Below, in pieces: positions 29,006-36,400 of a DNA stretch of 64,000 nt. The DNA comes from Dyadobacter pollutisoli (GTDB taxonomy: Bacteria; Bacteroidota; Bacteroidia; Cytophagales; Spirosomataceae): positions 3,040,501-3,104,500 of the forward strand of contig NZ_CP112998.1 of NCBI RefSeq assembly GCF_026625565.1, in the 5' to 3' direction. The notes beneath the pieces were generated by a model. The model was given only the letters and a program-made list of their open reading frames with translations. It did not search any database and had not been told where the DNA came from. The position numbers and the translations under genes were made by a program. Every line of letters begins with the position of its first letter. Within the stretch, counting starts at the first letter, position 1.

Positions 29006-29767
29006 ATGAACAGATTACTTAACATTGGTTTTATTTCGGTTGGACACTGGACACTTAATGATGACGCTATTAAATACAACTTGACTTCTCATCACACAAC
29101 AACAAACGTTCTATATAGTTTTATTTCCAATGGCGACATAAAGTATATTGGAAAGACCAAAATGCAGTTGTCTCAAAGAATGTATGGCTATCAAAATCCC
29201 GGTTCTTCACAAACAACCAATATAAGAGTAAATGCAGCAATTAAAAGTTTGCTGTTCAATGACTCGCCAGTTGACATTTTCATTTTAACAGATAATGGGC
29301 TTTTGAACTATGGTGACTTTAGAATTAATCTTGCGGCGGGACTTGAAGACACTTTAATTTATCGAATAAATCCCGAATGGAATCTTTTCGGACGAAACTT
29401 AATTTCTGTCGACGCAGAAAGTGAAAAACCAGAGCTTTCAAAAGAACCCAAGTCAACTGCTGCGCTCATTCCAGTGTTAACAACACTAAATATTTTGCTT
29501 GGACAGGCTTATTTTAATCAAGGCTTTTTCAATGTTGGACGAGAACATTCAGAATTGTTTGGAGCTGATAATGCTATCATAGACATACAATTAGGTTCAA
29601 GTGGCGACACTACAATTCTAGGCTATATCAACCGGACTGCAAATAAAAATGGGACGCCAAGAATAATGGGCGGCAAAGAACTTCGTGACTGGATTAAAAA
29701 TAATTTTAAGCCCAATGACATAATGAAGGTTGACATTATTTCACCAATTGCAGTCCGTTTATATTGA
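29006..29767 (+). CDS. GIY-YIG nuclease domain protein, possibly truncated
   Basis: The 253-residue protein has a GIY-YIG-like domain at about 33-130: VLYSF (Y37), YIGKT (Y47), R58 in LSQRMY, the metal-binding glutamate E114 in AGLEDTLIYR, and NPEWN at the end. This order is that of the single-strand-nicking GIY-YIG fold used by homing and restriction enzymes. A second domain from about 150 (FFNVGREHSELFGADNAI, then PRIMGGKELRDWIKNNF) is not recognised. The frame stays open and protein-like for 37 more codons past the TGA, which suggests a recent nonsense mutation near the C terminus. Lies 103 bases after the PD-(D/E)XK-like gene. Confidence 0.7.
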   Translation: MNRLLNIGFISVGHWTLNDDAIKYNLTSHHTTTNVLYSFISNGDIKYIGKTKMQLSQRMYGYQNPGSSQTTNIRVNAAIKSLLFNDSPVDIFILTDNGLLNYGDFRINLAAGLEDTLIYRINPEWNLFGRNLISVDAESEKPELSKEPKSTAALIPVLTTLNILLGQAYFNQGFFNVGREHSELFGADNAIIDIQLGSSGDTTILGYINRTANKNGTPRIMGGKELRDWIKNNFKPNDIMKVDIISPIAVRLY

Positions 29768-29881
29768 CACATTGAACCAACAAGATATGATTGCGAGATT
29801 AGTTTGGAGGAAAATATACTTCTTGAACTCTTGAAACCAGACACTTCCAAAAATCAAAAAATCCTTAGCCTACCACACTAA
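29768..29881 (+). other. In-frame coding-like extension of the GIY-YIG gene past TGA
   Basis: Directly after the TGA at 29765-29767 the same frame reads 37 codons to a TAA at 29879-29881. The translation includes RYDCEISLEENILLELLKP, which looks like ordinary protein rather than random sequence. A single base change (for example TGG to TGA) would explain it. Alternatives are chance openness in AT-rich DNA or TGA read-through. Confidence 0.45.
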
Positions 29882-29895
29882 AAACCCACACACAC

Positions 29896-30765
29896 ATGAA
29901 ATCAACCCTCTCCCACCTTCCCGAAGACAAGCAGGAAGAATTAGAAGCTCTCACCAAAATCATTGTTGAAAATGTACCCGCCGAAATGGTCATTCTTTTT
30001 GGCAGCCATGCTCGTGGCGACTGGGTAGAAGACTTTCAGGAAAACACTGAGTATGTTAGCGATTATGACATTCTCGTTGTTACAAAAGACAGGAAATCTG
30101 CCAAAGACGACAAAAAGTGGTGGGACCTGAACACGAAAATAAATAGTAATGATGAGCACACAAAAGTCACTATCATTCAACATAGCATTGGGTTTGTAAA
30201 TGATAAGATCGAGCGTAATCAATATTTTTTTGTCGATGTTTTAAAAGAAGGAATTATGCTTTTTGATTCGGGAAAATGTAAATTATCCGAACCGAAAAAT
30301 ATGAATCCCGAGGAGAGACAGAAAAAAGCAAAAGAACAGTTCAAGCCATGGTTTGAATCTGCAAATCTTTTTTTGGATGGCTTTGAATTCTATTTTTTGA
30401 AGGGAGAAAATGACTCGGCGCCGTATAAGATTGCTGCATTCGAACTTCACCAAGCCACAGAACGATATTATACTTCCATTCTTCTGGTCTTCACTGATTA
30501 CAAACCGAAAATCCATGATATTGAAGAACTAGGAAATCAGGTATCGAAACAGCATCCAGATTTTGCGAAGGTTTTCCCGAAAAATACAGACGAGGAAAAG
30601 AAGCTGTTCCAACTCTTACGGAAAGCTTACGTTGATTCGAGATACGATATGAATTACAAGATTGAAAAAGCAGAATTGGAATATTTGAGTGATCGGGTGA
30701 AACTGTTGAAAGACTTGACCGAACGGATTTGTAATGAGCGGATTGCGCAGTTTATGGAAGGGTAA
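29896..30765 (+). CDS. MNT nucleotidyltransferase fused to HEPN domain
   Basis: The 289-residue protein combines a minimal nucleotidyltransferase (residues about 20-130; G36-S37 in LFGSHARGDW, then D56-x-D58 in SDYDILVV) with a C-terminal HEPN-like helical domain (about 145-285; FKPWFESANLFLDGFEFYF, AAFELHQATERYYTSILL, AYVDSRYDMNYKI). Two-gene MNT/HEPN modules are toxin-antitoxin systems in which MNT adds nucleotides to the HEPN RNase; fused versions also exist. The classic RNase RX4-6H motif of HEPN is not obvious here, so catalytic RNase activity is doubtful. The last 141 coding bases recur downstream as a gene fragment. Confidence 0.85.
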   Translation: MKSTLSHLPEDKQEELEALTKIIVENVPAEMVILFGSHARGDWVEDFQENTEYVSDYDILVVTKDRKSAKDDKKWWDLNTKINSNDEHTKVTIIQHSIGFVNDKIERNQYFFVDVLKEGIMLFDSGKCKLSEPKNMNPEERQKKAKEQFKPWFESANLFLDGFEFYFLKGENDSAPYKIAAFELHQATERYYTSILLVFTDYKPKIHDIEELGNQVSKQHPDFAKVFPKNTDEEKKLFQLLRKAYVDSRYDMNYKIEKAELEYLSDRVKLLKDLTERICNERIAQFMEG

Positions 30766-30778
30766 TACGCGAATGAAA
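30625..30778 (+). repeat. Direct repeat copy A (3' end of the MNT-HEPN gene)
   Basis: This 154-base stretch, covering the last codons and 13 bases past the stop of the MNT-HEPN gene, matches 31842-31995 at about 92 percent by eye (roughly 12 mismatches, no indels), including over 70 identical bases in the centre. The two copies bracket the zeta-type pair. Confidence 0.9.
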
Positions 30779-30794
30779 TGAGTGCATTTCTTTT
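30775..30794 (+). terminator. Weak terminator-like hairpin after the MNT-HEPN gene
   Basis: Arms gaaatg and catttc with a 4-base loop are followed by tttt. The stem is short and AT-rich, so it may not be functional. It begins exactly where the duplicated sequence ends. Confidence 0.25.
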
Positions 30795-30886
30795 CATCGT
30801 ATCTGGCCAAACGTTTATGATGTATGGCGAGAATTTTGTATTTTTACTCTGCATTCATATAGAAAACAACAGATAAAAAGGATTAT

Positions 30887-31156
30887 ATGAGCAAGTCACC
30901 TTCGAATGGAAAGGATCAAAAACAGCGCTACACAGCAACTGTAAAAGCGCTTCGTTCAAGAAATTTCAAGAAAAACCTTCCATTCTTAATTCTATCCGAC
31001 AAACTTCCGGACGGGCAGGTCTACAGGGAATTTCCTGACGGCCGTATTGAAGTCCAGCAGGTTTTTGCTACTGGTAGCCAATTTGAAGTAAAAGTCCTTC
31101 ATGTTTTGGGTTCCTCTGATGCAGATAAGGTCAGAGAAGAATATGAATTATTCTGA
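30887..31156 (+). CDS. Small protein overlapping the zeta-type kinase, possible antitoxin
   Basis: The 89-residue protein is basic at the N terminus (SKSPSNGKDQKQRYTATVKALRS region) and acidic at the C terminus (SSDADKVREEYELF). A central stretch reads LPDGQVYREFPDGRIEVQQVF. I do not recognise a family. Its stop overlaps the ATG of the zeta-type gene by 14 bases, which is typical of an antitoxin-toxin pair translated in a coupled way. The antitoxin role is inferred from that arrangement only. About 120 bases downstream of the MNT-HEPN gene. Confidence 0.75.
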   Translation: MSKSPSNGKDQKQRYTATVKALRSRNFKKNLPFLILSDKLPDGQVYREFPDGRIEVQQVFATGSQFEVKVLHVLGSSDADKVREEYELF

Positions 31157-31808
31157 GCCCACACTGATCGTGATCTCCGGCCCGAATGGCGCAGGCAAGT
31201 CTACCCACATTCAGACGATGTTGCCAGAAGCCTTCGAAGGAATCGACTCATTTGACCGTGACAACACAAGGTCAGAATTTGAGCTATTGTTAGCTAAGCA
31301 AGGTTCGGACCCAAGTCTGATCCCAAAACTCTCGACGCAGATGATGGAAACCAGACTGGTCGAGCAGATGCAACTGGCGATTAGCAATAAAAGCCATTTT
31401 GTCTTAGAAACGCCCCTATCCCACCCGGACTATTGGAAGTATCTGGATCTGTTTGAGCGCAATGACTATCAGATCCAACTTAATTACCTCTGCCTGGACA
31501 AAGTCAGTGACTGCGTCGCTCGGGTCGGTCAACGTGTCTTAGAAGGAGGTCATTACGTTCCGCCACATACAATCAACGGTGTCTACGAGAAAAACCTCGA
31601 GCATATTGACCAGTATCAAAATACTTTTAAATCCATTGAACTCTATGATGGAATGCAAGTACCTACATTACTGGTCAAAATCCAGGACAATCATGTCGTT
31701 TTCGCAAGCAAATCAGCCTTAAAAAAGGTTTGGCTAAAAAATGGCCTGCCATCAATAGCTCTAAAGGTTCGCGCTTTTCTCAATCAGTCTCCTGGTATTT
31801 CAAAATGA
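31143..31808 (+). CDS. Zeta toxin family P-loop kinase
   Basis: I place the start at the ATG 31143 (MNYSEPTLIV), 14 bases inside the preceding gene, giving 221 residues. A Walker A motif sits at residues 13-21 (GPNGAGKST), followed by DSFDRDN, a helix with METRLVEQMQLAI, and ETPLSHPDYWKYLD. The later RVGQRVLEGGHYVPPHTI matches the arginine-bearing lid seen in zeta-like kinases. Zeta toxins phosphorylate UDP-N-acetylglucosamine and so poison wall synthesis. Some family members are house-keeping kinases instead. The overlap with a small upstream gene favours a toxin-antitoxin pair. Flanked by the two copies of the HEPN fragment. Confidence 0.85.
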   Translation: MNYSEPTLIVISGPNGAGKSTHIQTMLPEAFEGIDSFDRDNTRSEFELLLAKQGSDPSLIPKLSTQMMETRLVEQMQLAISNKSHFVLETPLSHPDYWKYLDLFERNDYQIQLNYLCLDKVSDCVARVGQRVLEGGHYVPPHTINGVYEKNLEHIDQYQNTFKSIELYDGMQVPTLLVKIQDNHVVFASKSALKKVWLKNGLPSIALKVRAFLNQSPGISK

Positions 31809-31841
31809 TCTACAACAAGTGCGTGGAGTCGCCGCTACACA

Positions 31842-31982
31842 GCGTACATCGATTCGAGATACGATATGAATTACAAAATCGAAAAAACAGAATTGGAGTA
31901 TTTGAGTGATCGGGTGAAACTGTTGAAAGACTTGACCGAACGGATTTGTAATGAGCGGATTGCGCAGTTTACGGAAGGATGA
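31842..31982 (+). pseudogene. C-terminal fragment of a second MNT-HEPN gene
   Basis: These 46 codons plus stop translate to a close copy of the C terminus of the MNT-HEPN protein (SRYDMNYKIEK, then LSDRVKLLKDLTERICNERI). Only a few residues differ (V to I, A to T, M to T) and most base changes are silent, so the source was a functional paralogue rather than a fresh copy of the local gene. There is no start codon or 5' part. It marks the right edge of the islet, 20 bases before the stop of the next minus-strand gene. Confidence 0.85.
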
Positions 31983-31995
31983 GACGCGAACGAAA
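31842..31995 (+). repeat. Direct repeat copy B
   Basis: Second copy of the 154-base repeat described at 30625-30778, same orientation, about 1.2 kb apart. Homologous exchange between the copies would delete the zeta-type pair and leave one intact MNT-HEPN gene. Confidence 0.9.
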
Positions 31996-32002
31996 AGCCA
32001 CC

Positions 32003-34144
32003 CTACTCCGCATTGTCTAACTGCTTCATTCTAGGCGTCTTAATTTCCTTTTTGCCCAATTTGAAGGATACCGAGAGTCTGATGTTCTGATTTTGGTATC
32101 GAAATGTCTGAACCTGATGATAGGCCTCGCTCGTAACTTCTTCTTTGAGAAATGTGTGGGGTGTCAGGAATGCATCCAGCCGCAAACTCAGATTTATCCG
32201 TTCATTTTTAGATTTTTTGTTGATCGTCATGCTGTAATATTTCCAGCCCGAACGGTAGCCCTGCAATCTGAGGTTTTTGCTGTCAAAAAATCCGTAAAAG
32301 TCGACGCTGTAACCGCCGCCAATTTTATAACTGCTGTTAATCACCAGTTGCCGCATCAGTCCTGAATTTGAAATACCCAGCGCAGCGCTTTTCAGCCATA
32401 CATACTGCCCGGTAAATGTGCCGCTGAGAGTGAACTTTGCTGCCGGTTTCCATGTCAATGTTGCCGACAACCCGACTCTCTGATTTTTACCCACATTCCT
32501 GTATGTGCTTTCAAATAAGCCACCAGGGATAGCTGTACGGATGGTTTCAATGCTGTTTCGGTTGTCGCTGAAGAACAATGCAAAGTCTTTGAACAACTTG
32601 GGATCGGTACGGGTAAGGCTCAGTTGATACCGATTGGTCAGTTCAGGCCGCAGGTACGGATTACCATATTGCGCTGTGAGCGAATCACTTCTGTTGACGG
32701 TAGGATTGAGATAACCAAAGTAGGGTCTGGCTATCCTGGCGGTATAGCTGAGCTTCAAACTGGTCTTCTCATTGACAATCCTGTTGACCAAAATCTGGGG
32801 AATGACATTGTCATAGGACGGAACCCTCAGCGAAGTATCCTGAAAAACAGCGTTCAATGTGGTGCTTTCATAGCGAACACCTGTTACGATCGCCCATTTT
32901 TTCAGTTTCAAATTCATACTTCCATACAGCGCGTAAATGTTGTTGAGATAGCTAAAATGATTGGCCCTCGCCGCATCATTCATAAATTCCCTCTGATCAA
33001 AATTGTAAATCCCAAACCGGCTGTCACTGTCCATACTCCTGCGCGTCAGCTTTGCACCCGCTTCCAACTTCCAGTGATCATTCAAAGCATTGGTATAGTC
33101 TCCCTGAAACGTAAAGTCTTGCAAGCGCATGTTGCTTTTGAAATTTTCCCTGTAATCAATCATCTCATTTTGAAGCTGTTCCATATCATAACCGCTCATC
33201 CCGTCGAACATGGCATACATAGCGAGCGCGGAAAATTCCTGTCGCCCATTCCGCGAAGTACCATTGTATCCGGCGTTGAATGAATTGCCATTGTTGCCCA
33301 TTGGGGTTGTAATATTCCTCCGAAACAAGGGAATCTTTTCGTCGTCAGCTACTGTGAAATTTTCCGAAACGGTACTGGTTTTGTTAGGCGATCGCCGGGC
33401 GCGGTAACCTACACTCAATGTGTTTAAGGAGTCGATACTGTAAAGGATATTTGCCCCACCGAAGAAATAAGTGCCTTTTTGCCTCGATTCATTCTTCTGA
33501 AAAAGCCTCAGCTGTTCAGTCGTCCTTTCCAGTTCGGCCCCGTTTTTGTTCCGATATTTCTGATAGAAACCATCCGCATTTATAAGCCATTTCCCATGTT
33601 TGTTATGGATGTCCGCCATCACGCTTTCACTTCTGTTGGCCAGTGTGCCGGTAATATTTCCGTTAGTCGCGTCCGTCCTGATTTTCAGGGTTATAATGTT
33701 GACCACACCATCCGTCCCCTCGGCGTCGTACTTTGCCGATGGGTTCGTGATCACTTCCACTTTTACGATATTCTCGCCCCGTATCGCTTTCAGAGCATCA
33801 GCAACTGACGAAGCATAAACCTCCGACGGCTTACCATCAATCAATACCCGGATATTGGAACTGCCCCGCATCGCGACGCCACCATTGACATCGACGGACA
33901 ACATGGGCACTTTCCTCAAAATATCAGCACCGTCGGAACCCGCCACAGAAGGTAAGTTAGCCACATTGAAAGTGATACCATCGGCACGTTGCTCGATCAA
34001 TGGCCTTTGTCCGCGAACAGTGACTGCTTCCAGTGTTTTTGCCTTTAATGTATCTGCTATAACACTGGAATTACCAGCGTTTTGGGCTTTCGAATGCATG
34101 GCAAAAATTGCGCAAAGCGCTGCCACGAACACAAAATTTCTCAT
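32003..34144 (-). CDS. TonB-dependent-type outer membrane beta-barrel protein
   Basis: The 713-residue protein has a signal peptide (about 1-20, ending HSKAQ) and a TonB plug (LEAVTVRGQRPLIEQRADGI, PMLSVDVNGGVAMRGSSNIR, DALKAIRGENIVKVEVITNP, DGVVNIIT). A large barrel of the outer-membrane beta-barrel family follows (LSYTARIARPYFGYLNP, NPYLRPELTNRYQLSLT). There is no N-terminal carboxypeptidase-like domain, so it differs from SusC proteins. The ligand is unknown; relatives include siderophore and peptide receptors. A dioxygenase gene lies 30 bases upstream on the same strand, so the two may be co-transcribed. Confidence 0.9.
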   Translation of the reverse strand: MRNFVFVAALCAIFAMHSKAQNAGNSSVIADTLKAKTLEAVTVRGQRPLIEQRADGITFNVANLPSVAGSDGADILRKVPMLSVDVNGGVAMRGSSNIRVLIDGKPSEVYASSVADALKAIRGENIVKVEVITNPSAKYDAEGTDGVVNIITLKIRTDATNGNITGTLANRSESVMADIHNKHGKWLINADGFYQKYRNKNGAELERTTEQLRLFQKNESRQKGTYFFGGANILYSIDSLNTLSVGYRARRSPNKTSTVSENFTVADDEKIPLFRRNITTPMGNNGNSFNAGYNGTSRNGRQEFSALAMYAMFDGMSGYDMEQLQNEMIDYRENFKSNMRLQDFTFQGDYTNALNDHWKLEAGAKLTRRSMDSDSRFGIYNFDQREFMNDAARANHFSYLNNIYALYGSMNLKLKKWAIVTGVRYESTTLNAVFQDTSLRVPSYDNVIPQILVNRIVNEKTSLKLSYTARIARPYFGYLNPTVNRSDSLTAQYGNPYLRPELTNRYQLSLTRTDPKLFKDFALFFSDNRNSIETIRTAIPGGLFESTYRNVGKNQRVGLSATLTWKPAAKFTLSGTFTGQYVWLKSAALGISNSGLMRQLVINSSYKIGGGYSVDFYGFFDSKNLRLQGYRSGWKYYSMTINKKSKNERINLSLRLDAFLTPHTFLKEEVTSEAYHQVQTFRYQNQNIRLSVSFKLGKKEIKTPRMKQLDNAE

Positions 34145-34174
34145 GTCCTTTCAGGTTAGATGTTGTTGCGGATT

Positions 34175-34801
34175 TTACTTTTTAGCGGGGTAGTCCGGGA
34201 TATTTTTCCCTAAATAAATATTCCGCTCGCCCTTATACATATTACCCACGTCGTGGATCTGCACGACGCCGCTTCCACCGCGGTTTTCGAGCTTCGCGCG
34301 CCGCTCCGGTGTTAACAACGGATCGTCGGAAAACAGGAACTCGTCGATGTAATATTCGTTAATCCCCGGCTCCTTAATGGTGACATGAATGTGGGCTGGC
34401 TCGTCCCCGCCCGGATAGGAGGCAGGACGCAGACACCCGAACTTGTATCCTCCTTTTTGGTCAGTTTTCACCCAGCCACGTAGATAGCCGTGCCTTGTGG
34501 CCCAGCCCTTTTCATCCCCTTTTTTGGGATAAACCCCTTTTTCGTTCGTATGATACACATAAAGCACTACATCCGGAGCTGGCGTGCCGTCGGCCTTGAA
34601 AACAGTGCCATTGATTCCCATTGGCTTTTTTCCTTCCCAACTAACCTCTGGAAGTTGCACAAACGAGTTCAGTTTTTCGAACGGGACGGTGTTTTCGTAG
34701 ATCGCTTCACAGCCTTCACAGGGGCCTCCTACTCTTTTGGTCTGCGCGGAGGTGACTGTTGCTGAGACAATTATCAATACCAGGGCAACTAGATTTTTCA
34801 T
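34175..34801 (-). CDS. Secreted intradiol ring-cleavage dioxygenase-like protein
   Basis: I place the start at 34801 (MKNLVALVLI) because it begins a clean signal peptide ending TSAQ; a longer frame upstream looks untranslated. The 208-residue protein has the intradiol dioxygenase core: VLYVYHTNEKGVYP with Y91, GWVKTDQKGGYKFGCLRP, ASYP with Y129, and HIH with H137 and H139. All four expected non-haem iron(III) ligands (two Tyr, two His) are present. Cytoplasmic members cleave catechols or protocatechuate; a secreted one suggests an extracytoplasmic phenolic substrate. A CxxC pair near residues 28-31 follows the signal. Just upstream of an outer membrane receptor. Confidence 0.85.
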   Translation of the reverse strand: MKNLVALVLIIVSATVTSAQTKRVGGPCEGCEAIYENTVPFEKLNSFVQLPEVSWEGKKPMGINGTVFKADGTPAPDVVLYVYHTNEKGVYPKKGDEKGWATRHGYLRGWVKTDQKGGYKFGCLRPASYPGGDEPAHIHVTIKEPGINEYYIDEFLFSDDPLLTPERRAKLENRGGSGVVQIHDVGNMYKGERNIYLGKNIPDYPAKK

Positions 34802-34892
34802 GGCTAATGCAGGTTGTTTCCGAAACAAACAAACTACAACTTTGAGTGACATCAAAAAATAGTAGAGCAACGACGCGATTAGTAGATAACCG

Positions 34893-35672
34893 TCAGTTTC
34901 CGATGAATTTGCTGCATGTTACAAATGTCGCACCTTGCGCCAACAGCGATTGGATCAGCAGTTCCAGCTTGCTGGTAAGCTTCTCACCGTCAGGCGATTT
35001 GACATACCCGGGCAGCTTATAATCTCCTATATCCGCGAATTCCCAGGGATGATAGTACAGCATCAGGTTTTTGCGGGAATTCAATGTGATCCTGCAAAGC
35101 GAGTTGTACAAGCCGGTGGGAAGATTTTTGAATGAAAGCCAAAAAAGAGGAAAACGAAAAACCGGTACAGTGGAACAAGGCAGCTCCATCATACCATCCT
35201 GCATGGCCGGCAATGGATTTTTATCAAGCGAATTATAGCGGCCCGGCAGGTAAGTCGGGTTCGTCGACGAGCTGTACCGGATCCCCATGCCGGACAACTT
35301 GCTCCTGTCAAATGATCTCAGGCGGGGCATGCGAAAACCGGATACGTCCTTGCCGGTAATGCTTTTTAAAACCAACATGGATTCTTCAATATCGCTCTCT
35401 TTGAAGTCGTGCGTGGGAGAATGGTACATGGCGTGCGACGCGATCTCATGCTTTTCAGCCAGCTTTTTGATCAGCGAACTGTTGTACCTGGCGAAGTTGC
35501 CAGTAGTGAAAAAAGTAGCATTAATCTGATGTTTTTCAAGGACTTTCAATAAGCGCTCCATGCCGGAAAGCGTCACATTCATCTGATCATATTCTGAAAC
35601 AGTCTGCCCGTATTCCTCGGGAATATCAAACTCTTCGAGATCGAAGGTCAGCATTACGAACTTTTCCGTCAT
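34893..35672 (-). CDS. Polysaccharide deacetylase (NodB-type) family protein
   Basis: The 259-residue protein has the NodB-fold motifs: the acidic opening MLTFDLEEFD, INATFFTTGNFARY, the metal-binding HxxxH in IASHAMYHS, and GFRMPRLRSF. It has no signal peptide, so it should act in the cytoplasm, perhaps on a lipid-linked sugar. This is a small variant like those that remove N-acetyl or formyl groups during envelope glycan synthesis. Its ATG overlaps the stop of the glycosyltransferase gene by 4 bases, showing tight coupling. Confidence 0.88.
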   Translation of the reverse strand: MTEKFVMLTFDLEEFDIPEEYGQTVSEYDQMNVTLSGMERLLKVLEKHQINATFFTTGNFARYNSSLIKKLAEKHEIASHAMYHSPTHDFKESDIEESMLVLKSITGKDVSGFRMPRLRSFDRSKLSGMGIRYSSSTNPTYLPGRYNSLDKNPLPAMQDGMMELPCSTVPVFRFPLFWLSFKNLPTGLYNSLCRITLNSRKNLMLYYHPWEFADIGDYKLPGYVKSPDGEKLTSKLELLIQSLLAQGATFVTCSKFIGN

Positions 35673-36400
35673 AGCAATCCGGCGGTGATGATACGGGTAA
35701 AATTGACGGCCTCCCTGAAAAGCACTTTCATATTAAAATCAGTAAAAACGATGGACGGATTCGCACAAACCTCGATTTTCTCAATACCGATCCCTTCTCT
35801 GAGCAGCTTGTGAATCAATTCAATCTCAAAAACAAATGTATTCGTTTTTACTTGCTGTACAATCGGGAGTATCTCCTTCCGCAATCCCTTAATTCCAGCC
35901 TGGGTATCGGCCACTTTTTGGGACAATGTCAAACGGTTCGTAATCCGGAGCATTTTGGAGAACAGCTTTCTTTTCAATGGAAGTTTTTGAAAATACTCCA
36001 TACTTCTGTTACCATACACAAAAGAGCATCCCGGATTGTTTTCAAAAACAGATACCATTTCCACGATCGCATCGGTTCCAAAAGGAAAGTCGAGGTCGGT
36101 ATAAATAATGATGTCGCCACAAGCACGACAAGCCCCTTTTCTGATCGCCGAACCCTTTCCTTCATTACGGGGATTGTCCAGAAAAACAACATTGCCAAAC
36201 GAAGTCAGCATACATAGCTGGTGCCTTTCCAGACGCGTTGAGCCATCATTGGAAATAATAAACTGAATAAAATGCTCAGGCAACTTCTCCCTGAGGCAAG
36301 CCATATTACGAAGAAGATCGCTACACCACCCCTCGCCGGGATTGTAGCATGGCAGAACGATACTAATACTGGGTTGATGAGAGGGCTGGCTGTTTTTCAT
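35669..36400 (-). CDS. Glycosyltransferase family 2 protein (polyprenyl-phosphate type)
   Basis: The start at 36400 (MKNSQPSHQP) gives 243 residues. A GT-A fold is clear: ISIVLPCYNPGEGW, ISNDGST, the nucleotide-binding NEGKGSAIRKG, and the metal-binding IYTDLDFPFG. ADTQAGIKGLRKEI resembles the dolichyl- or undecaprenyl-phosphate glycosyltransferases that load a sugar onto a lipid carrier. No C-terminal membrane segments of the GtrB type are evident. The gene overlaps the end of the GT87 gene by 38 bases and the start of the deacetylase gene by 4. Model: charge lipid carrier, deacetylate, transfer by GT87. Confidence 0.88.
   Translation of the reverse strand: MKNSQPSHQPSISIVLPCYNPGEGWCSDLLRNMACLREKLPEHFIQFIISNDGSTRLERHQLCMLTSFGNVVFLDNPRNEGKGSAIRKGACRACGDIIIYTDLDFPFGTDAIVEMVSVFENNPGCSFVYGNRSMEYFQKLPLKRKLFSKMLRITNRLTLSQKVADTQAGIKGLRKEILPIVQQVKTNTFVFEIELIHKLLREGIGIEKIEVCANPSIVFTDFNMKVLFREAVNFTRIITAGLL

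Noticed and set aside
31809..31841. Target-site duplication or integrase site at the islet edge
   Set aside because: No short direct repeat, tRNA end or transposase remnant was found; the only repeat is the 154-base gene fragment.
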